Shown: piece by piece, positions 1 through 7,599 of the stretch
Position numbering within the stretch: the stretch's first letter is position 1
How the letters are laid out: each line of letters opens with the position of its first letter
DNA from: DASWHX01 sp036397995
GTDB taxonomy: Bacteria > Bacteroidota > Bacteroidia > Cytophagales > Cyclobacteriaceae
Length of the DNA: 12,969 nucleotides
NCBI GenBank assembly: GCA_036397995.1
Contig: DASWHX010000154.1
Coordinates: 1-12,969, forward strand
Reading direction: 5' to 3'
Translations under genes and position numbers: made by a program
The notes under the pieces: model-generated
What the model was told of the DNA's origin: nothing
What the model saw: the letters and a program-made list of their open reading frames with translations, nothing else
The model's database searches: none

Positions 1-177
1 TCGATAAATTCTATCATGCTTATCAAATTTCTGCTCATAGCTTAGCTCTTGCATAGCATAAAGCAGTATCACAAAACTGCACGCGATTCCAATTGCCAGT
101 CCGCCGATATTGATTATGGAATAACTCAATTGTTTTCTTAGGTGACGGAATGCTATTTTAAAAAATGACTCGATCAT
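1..177 (-). CDS. FtsX/MacB-type ABC transporter permease, N-terminal part (runs off the window)
   Basis: The first 59 codons of a fourth tandem permease are visible; the rest lies beyond the left edge. It starts at the ATG whose complement is at 175-177. The peptide begins MIESFFKIAFRHLRK, followed by a hydrophobic segment at about residues 20-41 (SIINIGGLAIGIACSFVILL), then QELSYEQKF and RIYR. This is the same signature as the first 60 residues of the three complete neighbours: an amphipathic start, a transmembrane helix with a GLxIGI motif, then ELSYDxFH and IYR. The gap to the preceding permease is 34 bases, so it is very likely the next gene of the same operon. By homology the helix anchors a large periplasmic MacB-core domain. 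The family assignment is firm; the substrate is unknown. Confidence 0.88.
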   Translation of the reverse strand, partial: MIESFFKIAFRHLRKQLSYSIINIGGLAIGIACSFVILLYAMQELSYEQKFDKHDRIYR

Positions 178-211
178 AATTTTTTAATTTTATTCATTTC
201 TTAATGCGCCT

Positions 212-2629
212 TTATTCGGTACGTAATGATTTAACCGGATTTGCGGTTGCTGAGCGCATTGATTGTAAGCTAATAGCCGCGATTGTTATTAATGCCGCTA
301 TAATAAGCGCTAGTATAAATACTAGTACGCCAATATTTACATGATACGGAAAGGTAGTCAGCCATTTATTTAAAATGTAATAGCTGACCGGCCAGGAAAT
401 CAGATTCGCAATAAGCACGAGCCCAAGATATTCTCTATACAACATTTTTAGAATGGAAGTTATATCGGCTCCCAATACTTTTCTTATTCCGATTTCCTTT
501 GTTTTAAGTTGAGCGGTATATGATGATAGTCCAAACAACCCAAGGCACGATATTATGATACTGAGCACAGAAAATGCTCCAAATATTTTTCCCATCAAAA
601 CCTCAGAATTATAATTTTTTTCAATTTCATCATCAACAAAAACCAACTCCATCGGCTTATCAGGATTGAAAGATTTCCATTTTGATTCCAGCATAGCAAT
701 GGCATCTTGCCAGTTGGTATGATTCAATCTAATTGTGAGGTAATCGGAAAAATATGGATGCTTATTAATATATAGTACCAGCGGATCGATGCTATTATAG
801 AGAGATTCATGATGAAAATCTTTCACCAACCCTATCACCTTTCCTTTCCTGACTTCTTCGCCGTTAATATATACGGTCATTTGAAAATCCTTTCCTACGG
901 GATTTTCCCAGCCTAACTTATCAGCAGCAGCTTCATTGAGTATATATCCCGCTTTCAAATCGGTGGGGATATCCTTTGAAAAATTTCTGCCTTCAAGAAT
1001 TTCAATATTGTAAGTAGGAATAAACTCCTCATCCACTCCCAGTGAGGCCATACTGAATTCAGTTCCTTCCGGCATTTCCTCCGAAAGTATTTGCCATTCA
1101 ACAAAATAGGAAACTACGCCCGGAATAGTAGAAGACAATGCCACATTCTCCACCATTGATTCTTTGAGTAATTCATCAGTTAATACCTGGTACTTGACTT
1201 GCGATTCGCGATCAACCAGTCTGATTGCAATAAGTTGTTCCTCATTAAATCCCAGATTAGTGGTGCGCATGAAACTTATTTGCCTTTGAATGGTGATGGT
1301 TGCAATGATCAGGATTGATGCGACAATGAATTGAAAAACAACCAAAAATTTACTAAAACTTCCTAAGCCTGACTTTAAATTGCCTTTATTCGTAAGGGCA
1401 GAAACAGGAGAAAATTTGGAAAGATAAAAAGCAGGATACGAGCCAGATAATAGAATGACCAAAACTATAGATGCAATTACCGCAACGAGGTTAACTCCTT
1501 CCAACAGAAATCCTATTGAAATGGTTTTGCCAATTAGTTGATTATAAAAATTAACCAGGATCAATTCTGCAAGACCGAAAGATATAACTACAGAGATAAG
1601 CGTTATGATTAAAGATTCACCCAGGTGCTGCCCTACTAATTGCAATTTAGATGCACCCAAAACTTTTCTTAATCCAACCTCGTGAGATCTCTTGATTGAT
1701 TGGACCGTACTTAGATTGGTGAAATTGATACAGGCAATCACAAGAATAAATCCGGCAATAATCATAAAGAATTTAATATACTCATAGTTCGAGTTGGCTT
1801 GCCATTCCGATTCCAAATCTGAAAACAAATGAATGTCTGAAGTATTCTGAGGAATATATTCACGCTTCTCCGTCTTAATATAATCCGGAAAATGATTTTC
1901 GCCCATAGATTTAATCTGAGTCTGGAGGTCATTCGGATTGGTTCCATCTTTTACTTCAACATAAATAAACATGGGCGGATAATGCCAATTGTTGTACCAG
2001 GGTTGAATTTTACTAATTGAAGCAAAGGAAGCCAGTATGTTTGTATTAAAGTGAGAATTCTGAGGAATGTCTTTAATGATCGCGGTGATAGTAAACTCGT
2101 ACAAATCTTCCTCATCTTCAAAATAAAGGGATCTTCCAACCACATCCGATTTGCCATACATTTTGATTGCTCTTGATTCGGAAAGTACTACCGAAAATGG
2201 ATGATTGAGAGCAGTATTGAGATCACCATGAACCGCGATAAAATCAAAAACGTCGAAAAGAAGAGAATCAGCAAATGTGAATAAAGTTTCCTTTTCCTTA
2301 TTAATTTTATCGGGGCTTATTATTCCGGTGATGGGATACATTCTCACCACCCTGGTTATGGAAGGAATGTGACTCCTCATCAGTTCCGCTAAAGGTGAGA
2401 ATGATACCGCGGAATTTAATTCCCTCCCTTCATCAATTCTCTTTTCACTTAAACGGTAAATATTCTTGTGGTTTGAATGAAAGGTATCATAGCTTAATTC
2501 AAACTGAACATGAGCCACAATTACCAAAACGCACGCTATGCCAATGCTCATTCCGATAATATTCAAGCTCGAGCTGGAAATATTCCGGAAGAGGTACCTT
2601 AAGGCGATCTTTATATAATTACTTATCAT
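212..2629 (-). CDS. FtsX/MacB-type ABC transporter permease (two FtsX domains), 805 aa
   Basis: Inner-membrane permease of the type VII (MacB-like) ABC superfamily, in the duplicated ~800-residue form common in Bacteroidota. Order of parts: transmembrane helix at about 20-42; first periplasmic MacB-core domain at about 55-275; first FtsX domain at about 283-412 with three hydrophobic segments and the cytoplasmic EVGLRKVLGAS loop at 317-327; helix at about 426-446; second periplasmic domain at about 455-670 containing VKDFHHESL (602-610); second FtsX domain at about 683-800 with EIGIRKVLGAD at 712-722. The tail is ANPVKSLRTE. Both conserved coupling-loop motifs are intact, so nothing suggests decay. 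It is the third gene of the operon, 5 bases after the preceding stop. Such proteins need a separate ATPase and usually move or extract envelope substrates (lipoproteins, peptides, antimicrobials) without transporting through the lipid bilayer. The substrate here cannot be read from sequence. Confidence 0.92.
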   Translation of the reverse strand: MISNYIKIALRYLFRNISSSSLNIIGMSIGIACVLVIVAHVQFELSYDTFHSNHKNIYRLSEKRIDEGRELNSAVSFSPLAELMRSHIPSITRVVRMYPITGIISPDKINKEKETLFTFADSLLFDVFDFIAVHGDLNTALNHPFSVVLSESRAIKMYGKSDVVGRSLYFEDEEDLYEFTITAIIKDIPQNSHFNTNILASFASISKIQPWYNNWHYPPMFIYVEVKDGTNPNDLQTQIKSMGENHFPDYIKTEKREYIPQNTSDIHLFSDLESEWQANSNYEYIKFFMIIAGFILVIACINFTNLSTVQSIKRSHEVGLRKVLGASKLQLVGQHLGESLIITLISVVISFGLAELILVNFYNQLIGKTISIGFLLEGVNLVAVIASIVLVILLSGSYPAFYLSKFSPVSALTNKGNLKSGLGSFSKFLVVFQFIVASILIIATITIQRQISFMRTTNLGFNEEQLIAIRLVDRESQVKYQVLTDELLKESMVENVALSSTIPGVVSYFVEWQILSEEMPEGTEFSMASLGVDEEFIPTYNIEILEGRNFSKDIPTDLKAGYILNEAAADKLGWENPVGKDFQMTVYINGEEVRKGKVIGLVKDFHHESLYNSIDPLVLYINKHPYFSDYLTIRLNHTNWQDAIAMLESKWKSFNPDKPMELVFVDDEIEKNYNSEVLMGKIFGAFSVLSIIISCLGLFGLSSYTAQLKTKEIGIRKVLGADITSILKMLYREYLGLVLIANLISWPVSYYILNKWLTTFPYHVNIGVLVFILALIIAALITIAAISLQSMRSATANPVKSLRTE

Positions 2630-2634
2630 GATTA

Positions 2635-5031
2635 TTATTCGGTTCGAAGTGATTCAACAGGGTTGGCTTGCGCGGCCCTTAGTGATTTATACCCCACTGT
2701 GATGAAAGTAATGATAATTACCAGGACAATAGTTACGATGAACATCCAGGCTTGTATTTCAATTCTGTATGCAAACTGATTTAACCAGTCTCCAATTAAA
2801 ATGTGGGCAATGGGTGCGGCAATGACGAATGCAATTACTACCAGTATGACAAGTTCATTAACAAAAATTTTCATTACCTGGGTGGTCGAAGCGCCTAACG
2901 CCTTTCGAATTCCAACTTCCTTCGTTTTATTATTTACCATAAACGAAATCAAGCCATACAAACCCAGGCATCCGATAAAAAGGGTAACAGCGACAAACAA
3001 AAGTAAAGTATCCGACATTTTTTCTTGTGACCTGTAAAAAAGGGCAATGGCCTCATCCAGAAATGTGTAATCAAATACATACTGAGGAAATACCTCTTTC
3101 CAGGCAGATTCAATTTGCGAAAGAGTTTCACTTACATTTTCTGAATTTATCTTAACGCCGGCTACGTGGTATCTTGAGGACGTATTTGTGAAAATCAACG
3201 GCGCAATTGGTTCTGAAAGTGATGTAGCATGAAAATCTTCCACAACGCCGATGATTGGTAGTATTCTCCCCCACATCAAAATATTCTGACCCAACAAACT
3301 CTCCGGCTCGTCCCTCACCAGCATTTTTGCCAGCGTTTCGTTAATCACAACATTTCTTGCCGTGTCGGAATTTTCTAAAAATCGGCCCGCACGGAGTTTT
3401 AATTCATAGGTAGATAAATACGAAGAATCCACCATTTTAACGTGAACGCTTATATTCTCTTCTCCGAGGGTTTGAGGAAACTTCATATAAGTTCCCCAAA
3501 CACTGCCAGATGCCGGTGGCGAGAAACCAAAAGACACATTTTGCACGTTGCTATTGCTCAATAGTGAATTCCTCAGCACACTTAGTTTACTTGCATTTTG
3601 TTCCGGTAATCTTGTAACTACAATTAAATCTTTTTTGAAACCCATAGGAGCATTCTTAAGGTAGTTTGTCTGGGTCATGATGATTATTGCGCTTATGATC
3701 AAAAGCTGAGATACTAAAAACTGAAAAACAACCAATCCACGTCGAAAATTAAGACTACCTCCTCGCCCTCCGGATATTGAACTACGCAATGCGCGTATCG
3801 GACTAAATCCTGACATCACCATTGCCGGGTAAAGACCTGCCATAAAACTCATTGCCAGCCATGCCGCGAATAAAAACACAATCATACCGGGACCTGATTG
3901 ATCAATGTGAAGGTCTACTTCTAATAGTGCATTAAACTCGATCAAAAACAACTCTGCAAGTCCTAACCCAACAATTAAAGCAAGAAGGCAAATAAGCGCG
4001 GTTTCACCTAAAAAACGGATTGCAAGTTGCACTCTGGAACTCCCTAACACCTTTCTCACACCAACTTCACGCGACCTTTTAATTGCCTGGGCGGTAGCCA
4101 TATTGATGAAATTTATGCAGGCGGTCAACAATAGCAAAAACCCTACAATCGACATTGTAAGAATTGATGATTTGGGAACGCTCTTATAAAGATAATTGGA
4201 GGTGCGCGTATCGAAGTGAAGGTCTGCCAGCGGCTGCAAAAGATATCTTAAAGTACCGGAAGGACGATCAGCATGATATTTCTCCACAATTTCCGGTAGC
4301 TTTTGCGACAGAGATGGAGCCGTGGAATTTTCTTTCAGGAGAAAATAGGTTTGATAATCACTAGCGTTACTGTTCCAATTATCCATATTAGAGGAATTAT
4401 CACGCCGATACGTTTCATAGGAAATCATTACTTCAAAAGGAAAGTGAGTATTATTACTATAATCTTCAAGAATAGCTCCAACTACCAGATCTTTTGAATT
4501 ATTCAGGTTAATTATTTTGCCAATCGGTGTTCCCTCACCAAAATACTTCTCTGCCATTTTCTTCGACAAAGCAACATGGTCAGGCTGTTTTAAAGTGGCC
4601 TTTAAGTCTCCTTGCAGAACATTGCGACTAAAGATTTCATAGAACGCCATGTCCAAATAGGCAATTCCCGAGTTTTCGTTGTACTTGGAAAATGATCCAT
4701 CAGATTCTGTAATGGTAATCAATCCGCCGACATCATAAAAAACAGATGTTATCTTTTCAATTTCAGCAAAGTCTTCCTGCATTCTTGGCCCGAGGGGTAC
4801 AGGCACTCCAGACGAATAGTGCATATTATCATTCTGCAAAGTCTCGGTAATTACCCGGTAAATTCTATCCGGATTTTTATGAAAGGTATCAAATCCGGTT
4901 AGATAGCTAATGAGGAGAAAAATTATTACACTAAACGCCACACCCAGGCTAAGCCCCATGAGATTCAATGAAGTGAAAGATTTGTCCTTCATTAACTTTC
5001 TCCAACTGAATTGAATGAAATTCTTTAGCAT
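2635..5031 (-). CDS. FtsX/MacB-type ABC transporter permease (two FtsX domains), 798 aa
   Basis: Second gene of the permease operon, with the same architecture as its neighbours. There is a first helix at about 21-43 (LNLMGLSLGVAFSVIIFLL) and a periplasmic MacB-core region at about 50-285. The first FtsX domain spans about 288-415 with REVGVRKVLGSS at 321-332. A helix at about 433-452 is followed by a second periplasmic region (about 460-670, with VVEDFHATSL at 596-605). The second FtsX domain spans about 674-795 with KEVGIRKALGAS at 704-715. The C-terminus is ANPVESLRTE. In the second periplasmic domain it resembles the 793-residue upstream neighbour (shared xNY-(L/F)-xNxPMGF-xK and SG-x-(V/I)-WG) more than the 805-residue downstream one, suggesting stepwise tandem duplication. 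It sits 27 bases after the upstream stop and 5 bases before the next start. Function beyond ABC-linked envelope transport or mechanotransmission is not assignable. Confidence 0.92.
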   Translation of the reverse strand: MLKNFIQFSWRKLMKDKSFTSLNLMGLSLGVAFSVIIFLLISYLTGFDTFHKNPDRIYRVITETLQNDNMHYSSGVPVPLGPRMQEDFAEIEKITSVFYDVGGLITITESDGSFSKYNENSGIAYLDMAFYEIFSRNVLQGDLKATLKQPDHVALSKKMAEKYFGEGTPIGKIINLNNSKDLVVGAILEDYSNNTHFPFEVMISYETYRRDNSSNMDNWNSNASDYQTYFLLKENSTAPSLSQKLPEIVEKYHADRPSGTLRYLLQPLADLHFDTRTSNYLYKSVPKSSILTMSIVGFLLLLTACINFINMATAQAIKRSREVGVRKVLGSSRVQLAIRFLGETALICLLALIVGLGLAELFLIEFNALLEVDLHIDQSGPGMIVFLFAAWLAMSFMAGLYPAMVMSGFSPIRALRSSISGGRGGSLNFRRGLVVFQFLVSQLLIISAIIIMTQTNYLKNAPMGFKKDLIVVTRLPEQNASKLSVLRNSLLSNSNVQNVSFGFSPPASGSVWGTYMKFPQTLGEENISVHVKMVDSSYLSTYELKLRAGRFLENSDTARNVVINETLAKMLVRDEPESLLGQNILMWGRILPIIGVVEDFHATSLSEPIAPLIFTNTSSRYHVAGVKINSENVSETLSQIESAWKEVFPQYVFDYTFLDEAIALFYRSQEKMSDTLLLFVAVTLFIGCLGLYGLISFMVNNKTKEVGIRKALGASTTQVMKIFVNELVILVVIAFVIAAPIAHILIGDWLNQFAYRIEIQAWMFIVTIVLVIIITFITVGYKSLRAAQANPVESLRTE

Positions 5032-5058
5032 TTCTTTTGAGTTTTTAACATTGCATAA

Positions 5059-7440
5059 TTATTCATCTCTTAAAACATCCACCGGGTTAGCACTGGCCGC
5101 GGAGTAAGATTTATAACCCACAGTGAACACCGCGATAAAAATTGAAATTCCACCAGCAAGTATAAATACCCATACATTAATATCTATATGGTAGGGAAAA
5201 TCAGCCAGCCACGCTTCCATAGCAAAATATGAAACCGGAGTTGCCAATATGAAAGCAATTAATATCAGAACAACAAATTCCCTGGTGAACAACCCCAGCA
5301 AGTGTGCTATTGAAGCACCGAAAACTTTTCGAATTCCAACTTCTTTTACCCGCTGTTGTGCCATGAAGGATACTAAACCCAACAATCCAAGACAACCGAT
5401 GGCTATCGCGATAATGCTGAAGGTAGAGAATAAAATACTTTCCCGTTGCTCATCCTCATAGTACTCCTTTATGCGGTCATCCAGGAAATCATACTCAAAA
5501 ATAGATCTGGGAAAAACCTTATTGTAGATTTGTTCTATTTTCACTAAAGTTCCCTGCAAATCATTGGTTGATACTTTTATGCCGGCCATTGCATATTGAT
5601 TACGAATTCCTATCACCACAGGAGTAATTTTCTCGTGCATCGATGCTGAAAAGAAATCCTTTACTACTCCCATAACCGGCGCTTGTTCACCCCACATGTT
5701 AATAAAATTACCAATCACCTCCTCAGGAGAAGAGGCACCAATAGCATTCAGAAATTCTTCATTAACCAAGAAACTATTAGTAGTATCACCTGGCAATAAA
5801 TCTTCACCGGCAATTATTTCAAGTCCGTAGGTTTTGGCGAAATCATGATCGACCCATTTCACCTGGGCTTCTTCTCTAATCTCTTCATCTCCTTTATAAT
5901 ACCGGAAACTTCCACCCCAGATATTGCCGCTGCTGGCACTAGTGTTTGAATAAGATAAATTTTTGATAGCAGTCTGCTCCAGTAATTCATTCTTAAATGA
6001 TTGAAGCTGAGTTTTTTCATAGCCCTGGAGTTTCACTTCTATTATGGCTTCTTTGTTAAAGCCCATTGGCGTGTTATTGAAGTAATTCATTTGCATTCCC
6101 ACGATAATAGTACACACGATCAGCACTTGTGAGATTACAAATTGCAAAATTACCAACACTCTTCTTAAACCCAGACTGGATTTGGATGAGCTTGCAAGCT
6201 TTTTCTTGAGAGCCTGCGCAGGTTGAAATCCTGACAGGACCATTGCCGGATACCACCCCGATAAAATTGTTATGGTAACAAAAAGCACCAGAATAAATAT
6301 CAAAGTACCGGGTTGCAACCATGAGCCAAACTCCAGGGAATAGCCCAACAATTTATCAATATGGATCAAGGATAATTCTACTAAACCAAGAGAAAGAAAT
6401 ACACTTGCAAGGGTAATAAGAGAAGTTTCAGAGAAGAACTGAAGGATTAGTCCGGACCTTCTGCCACCCATTACCTTTCTAATACCAATTTCTTTTGCCC
6501 GCTTTACCACTTGAACGGTGTTGAGATTGATAAAATTAATGGAGGCCGTAAGTATCAGAAAAACTCCAATCAATCCCAGGGCATAAATTGATCTTTCTTC
6601 TACAATACGGGTGAAAGTAAAGCCAATATTTGTATCAAAATGAACCTCGCTTAGTTTCTGCAGATACAACCGGGTTCGTTCTTCATTCGCCCCTTTTGCT
6701 TTGTATTTAAAAAGGAAATCTGTCAACCTGTATTCCACATCTTCGGGATCTGCATCCTCGTGGAGCGTAAGAAAACACTGCGTTGCACTGCTTGTAGAAT
6801 TCCAATTGTTGTTAGGTTCATCAAATTTGGCAGCATAGGGTAGAAAAATCGTGAAATCGAAACTTGAATTCTCAGGAAAATCTTCAGCAACACCTGTGAT
6901 GGTTAATTCATCTTCGGAATCTTGTAAAATAGTCTCACCTACAACGTTCGTCCTGCCAAAATATTTATTTGCTACACTTCTGGAAATTACCACGGAATTC
7001 TTATTCGGATGGGCTGCTTCCGGCGAGCCTTCAATCCATTTCAACCTGAACATCTTAAAAAAGTCAGGATCCACATAGACAGGGGCTTCAAAGAATTTAG
7101 AAATGCCGGAGTTGTTATCAACGCTGAAAACAGGATTTCTGAAACTTCCATCAATAATTGTTACATATTTGGCTTCAGGAAAATCATCTCTGAAGGCAGA
7201 TGTAAATGGGTTAGGCACTCCGGTGTCAGAACCTAATTCGCCATAAGAAACTTGTTCAGTAATTACTCTGTAAATATTCTCAGCGTCCTGATCTTCATCA
7301 TAGCTCAGTTCAAAGCGGATAATTGAAAAAATCAGAATTGCGCAGGTAATACCGATGGACAATCCAAAAACATTTATAGCACTGTAAAAACTATTTCTCA
7401 GGAAATTTCTAACTGCGGTTTTAAAGAAATTCTGGATCAT
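5059..7440 (-). CDS. FtsX/MacB-type ABC transporter permease (two FtsX domains), 793 aa; first gene of the operon
   Basis: First and promoter-proximal gene of the minus-strand permease operon. Parts in order: helix at about 20-42 with GLSIGI; ELSYDED (44-50) and NIYRVI (55-60); periplasmic MacB-core region at about 60-280; first FtsX domain at about 284-412 with KEIGIRKVMGG at 316-326; helix at about 427-447; second periplasmic region at about 455-665 with VVKDFFSAS at 592-600; second FtsX domain at about 670-790 with KEVGIRKVFGAS at 699-710. The tail is ANPVDVLRDE. The start ATG (complement 7438-7440) opens the full N-terminal signature seen in the paralogues. Upstream, the 159-base divergent region holds a candidate -24/-12 promoter and dyad repeats, so control by the adjacent NtrC-type regulator is likely. 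No ATPase gene accompanies it in the window. Confidence 0.92.
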   Translation of the reverse strand: MIQNFFKTAVRNFLRNSFYSAINVFGLSIGITCAILIFSIIRFELSYDEDQDAENIYRVITEQVSYGELGSDTGVPNPFTSAFRDDFPEAKYVTIIDGSFRNPVFSVDNNSGISKFFEAPVYVDPDFFKMFRLKWIEGSPEAAHPNKNSVVISRSVANKYFGRTNVVGETILQDSEDELTITGVAEDFPENSSFDFTIFLPYAAKFDEPNNNWNSTSSATQCFLTLHEDADPEDVEYRLTDFLFKYKAKGANEERTRLYLQKLSEVHFDTNIGFTFTRIVEERSIYALGLIGVFLILTASINFINLNTVQVVKRAKEIGIRKVMGGRRSGLILQFFSETSLITLASVFLSLGLVELSLIHIDKLLGYSLEFGSWLQPGTLIFILVLFVTITILSGWYPAMVLSGFQPAQALKKKLASSSKSSLGLRRVLVILQFVISQVLIVCTIIVGMQMNYFNNTPMGFNKEAIIEVKLQGYEKTQLQSFKNELLEQTAIKNLSYSNTSASSGNIWGGSFRYYKGDEEIREEAQVKWVDHDFAKTYGLEIIAGEDLLPGDTTNSFLVNEEFLNAIGASSPEEVIGNFINMWGEQAPVMGVVKDFFSASMHEKITPVVIGIRNQYAMAGIKVSTNDLQGTLVKIEQIYNKVFPRSIFEYDFLDDRIKEYYEDEQRESILFSTFSIIAIAIGCLGLLGLVSFMAQQRVKEVGIRKVFGASIAHLLGLFTREFVVLILIAFILATPVSYFAMEAWLADFPYHIDINVWVFILAGGISIFIAVFTVGYKSYSAASANPVDVLRDE

Positions 7441-7464
7441 CTGGACTGGTTTTAGAGTTTCTTA

Positions 7465-7480
7465 GCCAAAATAAATGCCA
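7465..7480 (-). promoter_or_regulatory. Candidate sigma-54 (-24/-12) promoter for the permease operon
   Basis: Read on the minus strand, 7480 to 7465 is TGGCATTTATTTTGGC. The sigma-54 consensus is TGGCAC-N5-TTGC. The -24 half matches in five of six bases with both key Gs. The -12 half is TTGG at the correct 5-base spacing, followed by C, so one of the two key -12 bases differs. The predicted transcript would start near 7454, about 14 bases before the permease ATG. The promoter faces away from an NtrC-family activator gene, which makes the match more credible than sequence alone. Still, one hit in AT-rich DNA could be chance. Confidence 0.42.
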
Positions 7481-7541
7481 ATAAGCAAGTAATTGACAAT
7501 CATTGATTTGCAGGTATTGATTAATATTATTCAAGAAACTA

Positions 7542-7582
7542 TGTATCATTTTCAATACACTTTGCCGTATGTTTATGATACA
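7542..7582. promoter_or_regulatory. Candidate enhancer/operator: paired TGTAT...ATACA dyads
   Basis: TGTATCAT at 7542-7549 and ATGATACA at 7575-7582 are a perfect 8-base inverted repeat, with arm centres 33 bases apart. Inside it are two smaller dyads: TGTAT-N8-ATACA (7542-7559) and CGTAT-N7-ATACA (7566-7582). The right arms also form a direct repeat, ATACACT, at 7555 and 7578, 23 bases apart, close to two helical turns. The block lies about 60-115 bases upstream of the candidate sigma-54 promoter, a normal distance for NtrC-type enhancer sites. It is also just 18 bases before the response-regulator start, so autoregulation is possible. The repeats are plain in the sequence; the binding role is inference. 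Confidence 0.45.
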
Positions 7583-7599
7583 CTACATTTTAATACAAA

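Noticed and set aside
4164..4497. Overlapping plus-strand open frames within the second permease
   Set aside because: They are antisense to conserved permease coding sequence, lack known domains and have no promoter or ribosome-binding context.
7493..7528. TTGACA at 7493-7498 followed by an AT-rich TTAATATT as a sigma-70-like promoter for the regulator
   Set aside because: The -10 match and spacing are poor, and Bacteroidota promoters use TAnnTTTG. In AT-rich DNA such matches occur by chance.
7556..7564. TACACTTTG as a TAnnTTTG box for the regulator gene
   Set aside because: The spacer between TA and TTTG is three bases instead of two and there is no -33 partner; it also overlaps the dyad repeats.
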